Shown piece by piece: positions 43,098 through 53,541 of a stretch of 64,000 bases of DNA. The notes beneath the pieces are model-generated. The model saw only the letters and a list, made by a program, of their open reading frames with translations. It did not search any database and had not been told where the DNA came from. Source of the stretch: Jannaschia sp. GRR-S6-38 (GTDB lineage: Bacteria > Pseudomonadota > Alphaproteobacteria > Rhodobacterales > Rhodobacteraceae). The stretch lies in NCBI RefSeq assembly GCF_029853695.1, contig NZ_CP122537.1:1984001-2048000 (forward strand), given 5' to 3'. Position numbers and translations under genes: made by a program. Within the stretch, counting starts at the first letter, position 1. Every line of letters begins with the position of its first letter.

Positions 43098-43520
43098 TCA
43101 CCCGCGCCGGGTCGACAGGTAGAGGTTGGTCTCGGACCGGCTGACGCCGTCGATGGCGCGGATGCGGTTGAGCGTGGCGTCGAGCGCCTCCAGCGTGTCG
43201 GCGCCTAGTTCCGCCACGAGGTCCCAGCGGCCATGGGTGCTGTGGACGGCCTCGACCTCGGGCATGGCGGCGATGGTGCGGCTGACGCGGGCGGCGCCGC
43301 GGCCTTCGATCTCGATCAGGATGATGCCGCGGACGGGGCGCTGGGCCAAGTCGCCCTTCAGTACCGCGCGGTAGCCGAGGATCTCGCCCGCCTCGGTCAG
43401 CCGCGCGATGCGCGCGCGCACGGTGGCGCGGGTGACGCCCAGCGCGGCGGCCAGCGCCGAGACCGAGGCGCGGCCATCGGCGGCGAGCGCGGCGAGCAGG
43501 CGGCGGTCCAGATCGTCCAT
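43098..43520 (-). CDS. Lrp/AsnC-family transcriptional regulator
   Basis: This 140-residue regulator has an N-terminal winged helix-turn-helix (LDRRLLAALAADGRASVSALAAALGVTRATVRARI, residues 3-37) and a C-terminal RAM ligand-binding domain with the IEIEGRGAARVSRTIAAMPEVEAVHSTHGRWDL stretch. It diverges from arginase across 115 bases, so it probably controls arginase and ornithine cyclodeaminase in response to arginine or ornithine. That role is inferred from position. Confidence 0.93.
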   Translation of the reverse strand: MDDLDRRLLAALAADGRASVSALAAALGVTRATVRARIARLTEAGEILGYRAVLKGDLAQRPVRGIILIEIEGRGAARVSRTIAAMPEVEAVHSTHGRWDLVAELGADTLEALDATLNRIRAIDGVSRSETNLYLSTRRG

Positions 43521-43635
43521 TCTGCGCAGGCCTCATGATCGGATCGGGCGATCCACCGCCCGGTTCGATCACTTATCGTGCTTCCGGGGGCCGGGCCAAT
43601 GGGGTTCACTCCGGCCGAGCGAGATGGAGATCGAC

Positions 43636-44556
43636 ATGAGCAAGCGGATCGAACTGATCGGCGCCCCGGTGCAGATCGGCGCCGGGCGCGGCGGCTGCCT
43701 GATGGGGCCCGACGCGCTGCGCACCGCCGGGCTGGCGCGTACCCTGACCGAGCTGGGCCATGCCGTGAGCGACCGCGGCAATCTCGACGCGCCCGAAGCC
43801 GCCGTGCCCGCGCATCCCAACCCCGCGATCCACGACCTGGAACGCAGCGCGGGCTGGGTCGAGGTGCTGCAAGCGGTCGAGACCGAGGCCGACGTGCCGA
43901 TCTTCCTGGGCGGCGACCACCTGATGGCCGCGGGCACCGTGCCCGCGATGGCCGCGCGCGCGCAGGCCCGGGGCCGGCCGCTTCACGTGCTGTGGCTCGA
44001 CGCGCATTCCGACATCCACACGCTGGAGAGCACCGAGTCGGGCAACCTGCATGGCACGCCGGTCGCCTATTTCACCGGGCAGGCGGATTTCAGGCCGCAT
44101 TTCCCGGCCCCGCGCGCCACCGTCGCGCCGGAGAGTATCTGCATGATCGGGCTGCGCTCGGTCGACCCCTTCGAGAAGCGCGCGCTGACCCGCGCGGGCG
44201 TCGAGGTGCACGACATGCGCGCGATCGACGAGCATGGCATCGCCGCGCCGCTGCGCGCCTTCCTCGACAGGGTGCGCGACGCGGGCGCCGACCTGCATGT
44301 CAGCTTCGACGTCGATTTCCTGGATCCCGGCATCGCCCCCGCGGTCGGCACGACCGTGCCCGGCGGCGCGACCTTCCGCGAGGCGCATCTGGTGATGGAG
44401 ATGCTCAACGATGCCGATCTCGTTACCTCGCTCGACCTGGCCGAGCTGAACCCCTTCCTCGACGATCGCGGGCGGACCGCGAAGCTGCTGGTCGACCTCG
44501 TCGCCTCGGCCTTCGGGAAATCCGTCCTCGACCGCCCCACGCGGAGCCGCACATGA
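43636..44556 (+). CDS. rocF: Arginase
   Basis: This 306-residue di-manganese enzyme splits arginine into ornithine and urea. Metal-site motifs are FLGGDHLMAAG (His near residue 97), LDAHSDIHT (Asp-x-His-x-Asp) and SFDVDFLDPGIAPAVGT (Asp-x-Asp). The N-terminus MSKRIELIGAPVQIGAGRGG is typical. A start four codons upstream (MEIDMSK) is possible. It overlaps the ornithine cyclodeaminase gene by four bases, giving a two-step arginine to proline route. The divergent Lrp protein is the likely regulator. Confidence 0.95.
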   Translation: MSKRIELIGAPVQIGAGRGGCLMGPDALRTAGLARTLTELGHAVSDRGNLDAPEAAVPAHPNPAIHDLERSAGWVEVLQAVETEADVPIFLGGDHLMAAGTVPAMAARAQARGRPLHVLWLDAHSDIHTLESTESGNLHGTPVAYFTGQADFRPHFPAPRATVAPESICMIGLRSVDPFEKRALTRAGVEVHDMRAIDEHGIAAPLRAFLDRVRDAGADLHVSFDVDFLDPGIAPAVGTTVPGGATFREAHLVMEMLNDADLVTSLDLAELNPFLDDRGRTAKLLVDLVASAFGKSVLDRPTRSRT

Positions 44557-45605
44557 CCCAGACCCAACCCTCCCGGCTGGCCATGGTGCCCTTCGTCTCG
44601 GTCGCCGACATGATGCGGATCGTGAACGATGCCGGCGTGCCCGAGACCATCGCCGCCATCGCCGACCGGATCGAAGACGATTTCAAGCGCTGGGAAAGCT
44701 TCGACAAGGTCGCGCGCGTGCCCAGCCATTCGCCCGAGGGCGTGATCGAGCTGATGCCCACCTCGGATGGCGAGTACTACGGCTTCAAATACGTCAACGG
44801 CCACCCGGCCAACATGGCGCGCGGCTTCCAGACGGTGACGGCCTTCGGCGTGCTGGCGCGCGTCGATAACGGCTACCCGGTGATGCTGACCGAGATGACG
44901 GTGCTGACCGCGCTGCGCACGGCGGCCGCCTCGGTCGTCGCGGCGCGCCATCTCGCGCCCCGGGACGCGCGGGTGATGGCGATGATCGGCAACGGCGCGC
45001 AATGCGAGTTCCAGGCGCTTGGCTTCCACCACTGCCTCGGGATCGAGGAGGTGAGGCTGTGGGATATCGACCCGGCCGCGACCGAGAAGGCGGTGCGCAA
45101 CCTGTCGGGCACGGGCCTGACGGTGACCGCCTGCAGCTCGGCCGAAGAGGCCATCGCGGGCGCGCAGATCGTCACCACCTGCACCGCCGACAAGAAGCAG
45201 GCGACGATCCTGACCGACAACATGGTCGGCAGCGGCATCCACATCAACGCGATCGGCGGCGATTGCCCCGGCAAGACCGAACTGCATCGCGACATCCTGC
45301 TGCGCTCGGACATTTTCGTGGAGTACCCGCCGCAGACCCGGATCGAGGGCGAGATCCAGCAGTTGGACGCCGATCACCCGGTGACCGAGCTGTGGCGGGT
45401 GATCGACGGGCAGGTGCCGGGCCGGACCGGGCCGGGGCAGATCACGCTGTTCGATTCGGTGGGCTTCGCGACCGAGGATTTCAGCGCCCTGCGCCACGTC
45501 TTCGCCGAGATGAAGCGGACGGGGCATTACGTCGATCTCGACATGTTGGCCGACCCGGACGACCCGCGCGACCTCTACGGCATGGTGACCCGCGCAGCGG
45601 AGTAG
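44553..45605 (+). CDS. ocd: Ornithine cyclodeaminase
   Basis: This 350-residue enzyme of the mu-crystallin family turns ornithine into proline and ammonia with NAD as an internal redox cofactor. The NAD-binding region MAMIGNGAQCEFQALGFHHC (about residues 139-158), the substrate region RVPSHSPEGVIELMPTSDG and the catalytic Asp in INAIGGDCPGKTEL fit ornithine cyclodeaminase. Directly coupled to arginase by an ATGA overlap, which supports ornithine as the substrate. Confidence 0.95.
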   Translation: MTQTQPSRLAMVPFVSVADMMRIVNDAGVPETIAAIADRIEDDFKRWESFDKVARVPSHSPEGVIELMPTSDGEYYGFKYVNGHPANMARGFQTVTAFGVLARVDNGYPVMLTEMTVLTALRTAAASVVAARHLAPRDARVMAMIGNGAQCEFQALGFHHCLGIEEVRLWDIDPAATEKAVRNLSGTGLTVTACSSAEEAIAGAQIVTTCTADKKQATILTDNMVGSGIHINAIGGDCPGKTELHRDILLRSDIFVEYPPQTRIEGEIQQLDADHPVTELWRVIDGQVPGRTGPGQITLFDSVGFATEDFSALRHVFAEMKRTGHYVDLDMLADPDDPRDLYGMVTRAAE

Positions 45606-45624
45606 GGGGCGGGCCCGCCGGGCG

Positions 45625-45641
45625 CCGCCTGCCTCAGGCGG
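45625..45641. terminator. Hairpin at the convergent end of ocd and the MscS gene
   Basis: CCGCCTG-CCT-CAGGCGG forms a 7-bp stem that overlaps the stop of the minus-strand MscS gene (45634-45636) and lies 19 bases after ocd. It is similar in style to the stop-overlapping hairpin at 23483. No T run. Confidence 0.45.
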
Positions 45642-46518
45642 TCTCGCCCTCGGGCGTCGCCGCATCCTCGCGCAGCAGGTGCACGGTGCGTTGCGGGAAG
45701 GGGATCTCGACCCCCGCGGCGTCGAGCGCGATCTTGATGTCGCGGTTCATGTCCTTCGAGAAGGCGAAGAAATCCGACCGCTTCACCCAGGCGCGCACCA
45801 GGAAATCGACGCTCGACGCGCCCAGCCCGTCGACGAGGACCGTCATGTCGGGCTCGGGCAGGAAGCGCGGGTCCGAGGAGATCGTGTCGCGGATGATCCG
45901 CTCGACCAGGTGCAGGTCGGCGCCGTAGCCCACGCCGATCGTCCATTCCGCCTGCCGCGTGTCGTAGACCGAGTAATTGGTGATCGTGTTCCCCCAGACC
46001 TCGGAATTGGGGATGATGATCTGCACGTTCCCGATGCTGGCGAGCTCGGTATAGTTGAGGTTGATCGACTTTACCGTGCCCATCTCGCCGTTGATGACGA
46101 CGAAATCGCCCAGCTTGATCGGCCGGAAGAAGATCAGCATCACGCCCGCCGCCACGTTCGACAGCGTGCCCTGCAGCGCCAGGCCTACGGCCAGGCCCGC
46201 GGCACCGATCACCGCCACGATGGAGGTCGTCTGGATCCCGAAGGTGTTCAGGATCACCACCCCCGCGATGGCGAGGATGACGTAGCGGACGATGTTGCCA
46301 AGGAAGTCGAACAGCGTCGCGTCGAGGCGCGGGTGACGCTCGGAGATCGCCTTCACGCGGCGCGACACCCAGCCCGAGATCACGAAGGCCAGGATGATGA
46401 TCAGGATCGCGGCGAGGATGTCGCCCACGATCGAGGCCAGGAATTCCAGGCTCAGGAAATCGCCCAGCGAGCGTCCGGCATAGATCTCCCGCGAGAGGAG
46501 GGCGTTCAGTGTGTCCAT
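45634..46518 (-). CDS. Small-conductance mechanosensitive channel (MscS family)
   Basis: This 294-residue inner-membrane protein has three transmembrane helices, the third being the Gly/Ala-rich pore helix VAVIGAAGLAVGLALQGTLSNVAAGVMLI (about residues 105-133), followed by the beta domain FRPIKLGDFVVINGEMGTVKSINL and a C-terminal alpha/beta cap. It opens under membrane tension to release solutes in osmotic downshock. The length matches E. coli MscS. It is at the downstream end of a minus-strand group after phhB (ten bases apart). Confidence 0.95.
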   Translation of the reverse strand: MDTLNALLSREIYAGRSLGDFLSLEFLASIVGDILAAILIIILAFVISGWVSRRVKAISERHPRLDATLFDFLGNIVRYVILAIAGVVILNTFGIQTTSIVAVIGAAGLAVGLALQGTLSNVAAGVMLIFFRPIKLGDFVVINGEMGTVKSINLNYTELASIGNVQIIIPNSEVWGNTITNYSVYDTRQAEWTIGVGYGADLHLVERIIRDTISSDPRFLPEPDMTVLVDGLGASSVDFLVRAWVKRSDFFAFSKDMNRDIKIALDAAGVEIPFPQRTVHLLREDAATPEGETA

Positions 46519-46528
46519 GGGTGTCGTC

Positions 46529-46777
46529 TCAGCTCAGCGTGTCGATATGGCGGGCAAGGGCGATGTCCTTGTCCGTCAGTCCGCCGGCATCGTGGGTCGT
46601 CAGGCGAATGTCCACCCTGTTCCAGACATTCGACCATTCCGGATGGTGGTCGGCCGCCTCGGCGGCCAGCGCCACGCGGGACATGAAGCCCCAGGCCGCG
46701 CTGAAATCCTTGAAGGTGAAGCGGCGCTCGATCCCGCCGTCTTTCTCGGTCCAGCCCTCGGGGATCTCGTGGCTCAT
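46529..46777 (-). CDS. phhB: 4a-hydroxytetrahydrobiopterin dehydratase
   Basis: This 82-residue enzyme dehydrates the 4a-carbinolamine made by phenylalanine hydroxylase and so recycles the pterin cofactor. The signature [28 protein letters not shown] (residues 41-68) includes the catalytic His-His-Pro. It is a little shorter than mammalian PCD but normal for bacteria. The ATG at 46775-46777 overlaps the stop of the upstream gene. No phenylalanine hydroxylase is in the window. Confidence 0.96.
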   Translation of the reverse strand: MSHEIPEGWTEKDGGIERRFTFKDFSAAWGFMSRVALAAEAADHHPEWSNVWNRVDIRLTTHDAGGLTDKDIALARHIDTLS

Positions 46778-47961
46778 TCCTGTTCCTCCTGCATGACCCG
46801 GCGAAACGGGCCGTATGATGTGAGCACCTCGATATCCTCGGCGACGGCGCGCGCCTCGGCTTCGAGGAATTGCGCGATGGCGCGGCGGAAGCCTTCGTTG
46901 GGGATGTGGTGCAGCGAATGGCAGGTCACCGGCAGGTAGCCGCGCGCGAGCTTGTGATCGCCCTGCGCGCCCGCCTCGACCCGGCCCAGCCCGTGTTCGA
47001 TCGCGAAGTCGATGGCCTGATAGTAGCAGAGCTCGAAATGCAGCGCCGGGTGATGCTCGGTACAGCCCCAGTAGCGGCCGTAGAGCACGTCGCGCCCGAT
47101 GAAGTTCAGCGCGCCCGCGACCGGCACGCCGTCCCGCTCGGCCAGAACCAGCAGCACGTCGTCGCGCATCGTCGCCTGCACCTCGTCGAAGAAGGCGCGG
47201 CTGAGATAGGGGCTGCCCCATTTGCGCCGCCCGGTGTCCTGGTAGAAGCGCCAGAAGGCGTCCCAATGCTCGGGCCGCAGCGCGTCGCCGGTATAGGCGT
47301 TGATCGCGCCGCCGAAGCCCTGCGCGACGGCGCGCTCCTTGCGGATCGTCTTGCGCTTGCGCGAGCTCAGCGCGGCGAGAAAGCCGTCGAAATCGGCGTA
47401 GCCGTCGTTGAACCAGTGATATTGCTGGCTCGACCGCCCCATCAGCCCCAGCGCCTCGCCCGCTTCGCGCTCGGCCTTCGTACAGAAGGTGACGTGCAGG
47501 CTCGACAGGTCGTGCTGTTCGCAGACCGTCTCCGCGCCCTGCACAAGCGCCTGGAGGCCGGTGCTCTCGTGGCCCGGCTTCACCAGGAAACGGCGGCCCG
47601 TGGCGGGGGTGAATGGCACGGCGATCTGCAGCTTGGGGTAATAGCTGCCGCCCGCGCGCTCCCAGGCATGGGCCCAGTTGTGGTCGAAGATGTACTCGCC
47701 CTGGCTGTGGCCCTTGGCGTACATCGGCGCGACGGCGATCACCGCGCCGCCGGCGCGCGCGATCAGGTGCTGGGGCTGCCAGCCGGTGCGCGGACCCACG
47801 GAATGCGACAGCTCCAGCGCCCGCAGGAAGCGATGCGTGGTGAACGGATCGGCGGGCGGCCCGCGATCGGCGGCCTCCGGGCAGGCGCAGGCATCCCATT
47901 CGGCCGCGTCGATGGCCCCGAGGTCGGGGATCACGCTCAGTTCGATTTCGGTGTCGGTCAT
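46774..47961 (-). CDS. FemAB-like GNAT protein (PF04339 type)
   Basis: This 395-residue cytoplasmic protein matches the COG3146 family: [74 protein letters not shown] and [17 protein letters not shown]. It has two tandem GNAT-like folds as in FemAB aminoacyl transferases. The biochemical role is not known; peptidoglycan or amino-acyl transfer is the usual suggestion. Overlaps phhB by four bases. Confidence 0.85.
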   Translation of the reverse strand: MTDTEIELSVIPDLGAIDAAEWDACACPEAADRGPPADPFTTHRFLRALELSHSVGPRTGWQPQHLIARAGGAVIAVAPMYAKGHSQGEYIFDHNWAHAWERAGGSYYPKLQIAVPFTPATGRRFLVKPGHESTGLQALVQGAETVCEQHDLSSLHVTFCTKAEREAGEALGLMGRSSQQYHWFNDGYADFDGFLAALSSRKRKTIRKERAVAQGFGGAINAYTGDALRPEHWDAFWRFYQDTGRRKWGSPYLSRAFFDEVQATMRDDVLLVLAERDGVPVAGALNFIGRDVLYGRYWGCTEHHPALHFELCYYQAIDFAIEHGLGRVEAGAQGDHKLARGYLPVTCHSLHHIPNEGFRRAIAQFLEAEARAVAEDIEVLTSYGPFRRVMQEEQE

Positions 47962-47988
47962 GCGGGCTTTAGGTGGCGCGTGCGCGCG

Positions 47989-48741
47989 TCACGGCAAGTA
48001 GCCCTCAAAGGTCACCTGGTCGGCGATGCGCCGCGCCTCCGCCGCCTGTGCGGCGGAGCGCACCGTCCAGCACAGCACCGGCAGCCCCGCGGCCTTGGCG
48101 CGGGCCACGTGCGGGCTGGCAAGGTCGGCGGCCTCGTGGCTGATGAACTGCGCGCCGATCCGGTCGAGATCGGGCATCGCGCGCAGCCGCGCGCGGGTGG
48201 CGTCGGACAGGCCGGGCCAGTGCTGCGCGTGATAGGCCGAGGTCACCAGACCGCGCGGAAGATGCGGCGCGTGGCGGCGAATGTGATCGACCGAATGGGG
48301 GTTGAAGGACATCACCGCCACCGGGCCGTCATAGCCCGCGAGATCGGCGATCACCGCGTCCTCCAGCGGGCCGATGCCGGGGCCCATCGCGCCGTCGCGA
48401 TCCTTCACCTCGATCAGCAGCGGCACCCGGCCCGCGACGAGCGCCAGCACCTCGCGCAGCGTCGGGATGCCCTCGTCCCCGCCGGTCAGACGGATGCGGC
48501 CCAGTGCGGCGGCGTCCCGCGCGTCGACCGGCCCCTGCACCGCCGTCAGCCGGTCGAGACGGTCGTCGTGGAATACCATCGCCACCCCGTCGGCCGAGAT
48601 CTGTACGTCGATCTCGATCGCGAGGCCGCGCGCCAGCGCCGCGCGGATCGCGGCGCGCGAGTTCTCGGGCCGGCCGGCGGCGCGGTCATGCAGGGCCCGG
48701 TGCGCGATCGGCCCCGCGAGGAACCCCGGGGGCAGGCTCAT
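47989..48741 (-). CDS. Glycerophosphodiester phosphodiesterase
   Basis: This 250-residue enzyme hydrolyses glycerophosphodiesters to glycerol 3-phosphate and an alcohol. The GDPD hallmarks IAHRALHDRAAGRPENS (His-Arg and Glu-Asn), AIEIDVQISADGVAMVFHD (Glu-x-Asp metal pair and His) and LLIEVKDRDG are clear. It has no signal peptide, so it is likely cytosolic as UgpQ. Its start overlaps the ridA stop by four bases. Confidence 0.93.
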   Translation of the reverse strand: MSLPPGFLAGPIAHRALHDRAAGRPENSRAAIRAALARGLAIEIDVQISADGVAMVFHDDRLDRLTAVQGPVDARDAAALGRIRLTGGDEGIPTLREVLALVAGRVPLLIEVKDRDGAMGPGIGPLEDAVIADLAGYDGPVAVMSFNPHSVDHIRRHAPHLPRGLVTSAYHAQHWPGLSDATRARLRAMPDLDRIGAQFISHEAADLASPHVARAKAAGLPVLCWTVRSAAQAAEARRIADQVTFEGYLP

Positions 48742-49193
48742 GCGATCTCGAAGATCCCCTCGATCTCCACCGCGACGCCGAAGGGCAGCGTCGCGCCCAC
48801 GGCCGAACGCGAATGCCGTCCCGCCTCGCCCAGCGCCTTGACCAAGAAATCCGACGCGCCGTTGATGACGGTGGGCTGGTCGCCGAAATCGGGCGTGCAA
48901 TTGACGAAGCCGGTCAGCTTCACGACGCGGCGCAGGCGGTCGATATCGCCGTCGCAGGCGGTGCGGACCTGCGCCAGAAGGTTGATCGCGCATTGCCGCG
49001 CCGCCGCCGCGCCGTCTTCCAGCGACATGCCGTCGCCGAGCCGGCCCTTGATCATGCCGTCCGGCCCCGCGCTGATCTGGCCCGAGACGAAGAGCAGGCC
49101 GCCCGCGCGCACGGCGGGCACGTAATTGGCCGCCGGGGCGGGGGCGTCGGGCAGGGTGACGCCGAGATCGGCGAGGCGCTGGGCGATGGACAT
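48738..49193 (-). CDS. RidA-family protein (YER057c/UK114)
   Basis: This 151-residue protein belongs to the RidA superfamily, whose canonical members hydrolyse reactive enamine/imine intermediates of PLP enzymes such as threonine dehydratase. The core LLFVSGQISAGPDGMIKGRLG and the C-terminal SRSAVGATLPFGVAVEIEGIFE are typical; Arg at SRSAVG matches the conserved Arg of active RidA. It is somewhat longer than RidA (about 128), as in the Rid4-7 subgroups, so activity is uncertain. Confidence 0.85.
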   Translation of the reverse strand: MSIAQRLADLGVTLPDAPAPAANYVPAVRAGGLLFVSGQISAGPDGMIKGRLGDGMSLEDGAAAARQCAINLLAQVRTACDGDIDRLRRVVKLTGFVNCTPDFGDQPTVINGASDFLVKALGEAGRHSRSAVGATLPFGVAVEIEGIFEIA

Positions 49194-49334
49194 GGGGGTT
49201 CTCCGGCTGCTGTCGGCAGGACGCTGGCACGGGCCGGCGGGGAAGGAAAGGTGGCGCGGCGGCGGGCCGCGGCCCTGGGCTCGCGTGTCGGGCAGGTCGG
49301 CGGCGCGCCGCCGCGCGCCCGGCCCGCCCGCCCG

Positions 49335-51482
49335 TCAGTTCCGCCCGAAGATCCCGCCCAGCACGTCCATCAGGATCCGCTCGGCGATGTCGGGTTGGCG
49401 GCGCGGGGTGCGGCGCTGTTGCTGCGGCTGCGCGACCTGCGGGGCGCGGCGCGTCTGCGGGCCCGGGTCGATCATCGGCAGCGGCTTGATCGGCAGGCCC
49501 TGGTGGACCCGCAGCATCGTCTCGCGCCAGATCTCGGCCGGCAGCCCGCCGCCGGTCACCCCGGTCAGCGGCGTGTTGTCGTCATAGCCCATCCAGACCC
49601 CCGCGACGTAATCGCCGGTGAAGCCGATGAACCAGGCGTCGCGCGCCGCCTGCGTCGTGCCGGTCTTGCCCGCCGCGGGCCGCCCGTCGGGCAGCTTTGC
49701 GCGCTGGCCCGTGCCCTCCTCGACGACGCGGCTCATCATGTAGACGAGCTGGCGCGCCGCCGCCTCCTGGATGACGCGCTCGCCGAGGCCTCCCTCGTGG
49801 TCGAGCAGCGCGCCGGTCTCGTCGCGCAGCGACAGCGAGTTCAGCCCGTAGGGCGTCACGCTGGTGCCGCCGTTCAGGATGCCCGCGAAGGCGCCCGTCA
49901 TCTCGAGCAGGGTGCTTTCCGACACGCCCAGCGCCAGGGCCGGGCCCTGCGCCAGGTCGCTCTCGATCCCGAAATCGGCGGCCACGTTGCGCACCACATC
50001 GCGGCCCACATTCTCCGACAGGCGCACGGCGGCGGTGTTCATCGACTGCGCCAGCGCCTGGGTCAGCGTCACCTCGCCGTAAAAGCGGTTGGAATAGTTG
50101 TCGGGCGAATAGGTGCCCGAGCCCGGGACGTCGATCGCGAGCGGGCCGTCGAAGATGACCGAATCCCAGCTCCAGCCGAGATCCAGCGCGGCGGCGTAGA
50201 CGAAGGGCTTGAAGCTCGAACCGGTCTGGCGAACCGCCTGCACGGCGCGGTTGAACTGGCCCCCGCCGCGGGTGTTGCGCCCGCCGACCATGGCGCGCAC
50301 GGCGCCGTCGGCGCTCATCACCACGATGGCGGCCTGCGCCTCGGAGCCCTCGCGCACCTTCTCGTCGAAGACGTATTCCAGCGCCTCCTCGGCGGCGCGC
50401 TGGATGTCCTTGTCGAGCGTGGTGCGCACGATCACGTCCTCGGTCGTCTCGGAGGTCAGGAAATCGGGCGCGTCCGACATCACCCAATCGGCGAAATAGC
50501 CGCCCGTGTCCTGGCGCGCGGCGGGCGACAGGTCGGCGGGATTCTCCAGCGCCCGGGTGTATTCGGCGGTGGTCAGCAGCCCCTGCTCGTGCATCAGGCG
50601 CAGCACGGTGGCGGCGCGGTCGCGGGCGCGCTGCAGGTCGTTGGTGGGCGCGTAGTAGCTGGGCGCGGGCAGTAGGCCCGAGAGCATCGCGGCCTCCGCC
50701 GGCTCCAGCCGGGCGACGGATTTGCCGAAATAGCGCTGGCTGGCGGCGGCGAAGCCGCGCGCGCCCGCGCCGAGATAGGCGCGGTTGAGATAGATCGACA
50801 GGATCTCGTCCTTGGTGAACTTCGCCTCCAGCGCGAGGGCGTAGGGGATCTCCTTGAGCTTGCGCCAGACGGAGCCCGCGCGGCAGTCGGCCTCGAACTC
50901 CGCCTCGGTCATGCCCGAGCTCGGGTCGTAATCGTTGCCGAGGCACAGAAGCTTGGCCACCTGCTGCGTGATGGTCGAGCCGCCGGCCCCCGAAAGCGGC
51001 GAGCGCCCGGCGGCGATATTGGTGCGCATCGCGCCCGCGATGCCGCGCGGGCTGACGCCGAGATGGCCGTAGAAGCGCTTGTCCTCGGAGGCGACGACCG
51101 CGTCGCGCAGATAGGGCGAGATGCTGTCGGTGGTAATCAGTCCGCCGAAATTGTCGCCGCGCCAGGCGAAGGTCTCGCCCGAGCGATCCTGCAGAGTGAC
51201 CGAGCCGCGGGCGCGCCCGTCGGCCAGCGTCGCCATGTCGGGGATGCGCGCGTAATTGAACATCGTGGCCAGCGCCAGCAGCGCCAGCACCACGACGGCG
51301 CTGCGCCAGCCCACCGCCCAGCCCAGCCGCAGCACGAGCCGCACGGGCCAGAGCAGCCAATAGACCAGCCCGCGCCGGGCCGGCGGCTTGCGCTTGCGCC
51401 GCGCGGGCTTGGCCGCGGCGGATTTCGCCGGCGCCGCCTTCCTGCGGTCGGCGACCAGTCGCGTCTTGCCGGATCTCGCCAT
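49335..51482 (-). CDS. Class A penicillin-binding protein (PBP1A family)
   Basis: This 715-residue bifunctional enzyme polymerises and crosslinks peptidoglycan. A Lys/Arg/Ala-rich cytoplasmic tail (residues 1-45) precedes one transmembrane helix (about 50-80). The GT51 domain shows the catalytic Glu in AVVASEDKRFYGHLGVSPRG and GGSTITQQVAK. The transpeptidase domain has SSFK (in TGSSFKPFVYAAAL), SMNT and KTGTTQAA. A Gln/Arg-rich tail follows, and the last residues are DVLGGIFGRN. The ATG at 51480-51482 is chosen since upstream codons look non-coding. Divergent from glnK across 302 bases. Confidence 0.93.
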   Translation of the reverse strand: MARSGKTRLVADRRKAAPAKSAAAKPARRKRKPPARRGLVYWLLWPVRLVLRLGWAVGWRSAVVVLALLALATMFNYARIPDMATLADGRARGSVTLQDRSGETFAWRGDNFGGLITTDSISPYLRDAVVASEDKRFYGHLGVSPRGIAGAMRTNIAAGRSPLSGAGGSTITQQVAKLLCLGNDYDPSSGMTEAEFEADCRAGSVWRKLKEIPYALALEAKFTKDEILSIYLNRAYLGAGARGFAAASQRYFGKSVARLEPAEAAMLSGLLPAPSYYAPTNDLQRARDRAATVLRLMHEQGLLTTAEYTRALENPADLSPAARQDTGGYFADWVMSDAPDFLTSETTEDVIVRTTLDKDIQRAAEEALEYVFDEKVREGSEAQAAIVVMSADGAVRAMVGGRNTRGGGQFNRAVQAVRQTGSSFKPFVYAAALDLGWSWDSVIFDGPLAIDVPGSGTYSPDNYSNRFYGEVTLTQALAQSMNTAAVRLSENVGRDVVRNVAADFGIESDLAQGPALALGVSESTLLEMTGAFAGILNGGTSVTPYGLNSLSLRDETGALLDHEGGLGERVIQEAAARQLVYMMSRVVEEGTGQRAKLPDGRPAAGKTGTTQAARDAWFIGFTGDYVAGVWMGYDDNTPLTGVTGGGLPAEIWRETMLRVHQGLPIKPLPMIDPGPQTRRAPQVAQPQQQRRTPRRQPDIAERILMDVLGGIFGRN

Positions 51483-51784
51483 GTGCTGCCCGTCCCGTTC
51501 TGGGTGTTTCCGCCTCGTTCGCCATCCTGCCGGGGGCAGGGGCGCGATAGGCCGCAAGATAGCGACTGGCGAGTCGGATTTGCACCCGTCGGGTCGAATC
51601 CTTCGCATGTGATGCGTGAAGCTTTCGCACAAAAAACAGGCAGTGCCTGCAAATTGTGCGGAAAAAGCGGAAGCCGCCCGCCGCCGCCGCGATCCGGGCG
51701 GCGCGTTTCGTTGCGCCCGGCCCGCCCCCTCCGTGAATTGCCCTCCATTCGGGCCCGCGCCGGGCCGCAGCGAAGGGGACGCAC
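51483..51784. other. 302-bp intergenic region between penicillin-binding protein and glnK
   Basis: This gap holds the divergent promoters of the penicillin-binding protein and glnK-amtB. I see CGCAT-GTG-ATGCG at 51604-51616 and a large dyad at 51626-51660. No convincing GG-N10-GC sigma-54 element was found by eye. No extra gene is evident. Confidence 0.5.
51626..51660. promoter_or_regulatory. 35-bp symmetric dyad upstream of glnK
   Basis: CGCACAA, four A bases, CAGGCA, a central G, TGCCTG, CAAA and TTGTGCG form a dyad symmetric about base 51643. It is perfect over 26 of the 34 paired bases. It lies 125 bases before glnK. A nitrogen regulator such as NtrC is an obvious candidate, but the sequence does not match a consensus I can confirm. 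Confidence 0.55.
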
Positions 51785-52123
51785 GTGAAACTCATCATCG
51801 CAGCGATCAAGCCGTTCAAGCTCGAGGAGGTGCGCGAGGCGCTGACCACCCTCGGCGTGCGCGGCATGATGGTCACCGAGATCAAGGGCTTCGGAAGCCA
51901 GTCGGGCCATACCGAGATCTATCGCGGCGCCGAATACGCCGTGAACTTCGTGCCGAAGGTGAAGCTGGAGATCGTCGTGCCGTCGAGCATGGCCGATCAG
52001 GTCGTCGAGACCATCCAGACCACCGCCAAGACCGACAAGATCGGTGACGGCAAGATCTTCGTGCTCGACGTCGCTCAGGCCGTGCGGGTCCGCACCGGCG
52101 AGCTGAACGAAGACGCGATCTGA
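51785..52123 (+). CDS. glnK: PII nitrogen regulatory protein GlnK
   Basis: This 112-residue trimeric signal protein binds ATP/ADP and 2-oxoglutarate and blocks AmtB when nitrogen is plentiful. The T-loop carries the uridylylation site Tyr51 in GAEYAVNFVPK, and the KPFKLEEVREAL start and the GDGKIFVLDVAQAVRVRTGE C-terminal signature are complete. It is 27 bases ahead of amtB, the classic pairing. A large dyad at 51626 probably serves its promoter. Confidence 0.97.
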   Translation: MKLIIAAIKPFKLEEVREALTTLGVRGMMVTEIKGFGSQSGHTEIYRGAEYAVNFVPKVKLEIVVPSSMADQVVETIQTTAKTDKIGDGKIFVLDVAQAVRVRTGELNEDAI

Positions 52124-52150
52124 CGACAGCGAACAGGGGAAGACAACGCC

Positions 52151-53479
<1,329 letters not shown>

Positions 53480-53505
53480 CCCTCCCTCACAGGTCACGCG
53501 ACACA

Positions 53506-53541
53506 CCCCCGGGCGAGCGATCGCCCGGGGGTTCTGCGTTT
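53506..53541 (+). terminator. Rho-independent terminator of glnK-amtB
   Basis: CCCCCGGGCGA-GCGA-TCGCCCGGGGG (53506-53531) is a perfect 11-bp stem with a 4-base loop, followed by TTCTGCGTTT. It lies 26 bases after the amtB stop. Confidence 0.85.

Noticed and set aside
48504..50675. 723-residue plus-strand frame opposite RidA and the penicillin-binding protein
   Set aside because: The antisense genes have catalytic motifs in order; this frame shows only charged repeats from codon bias.
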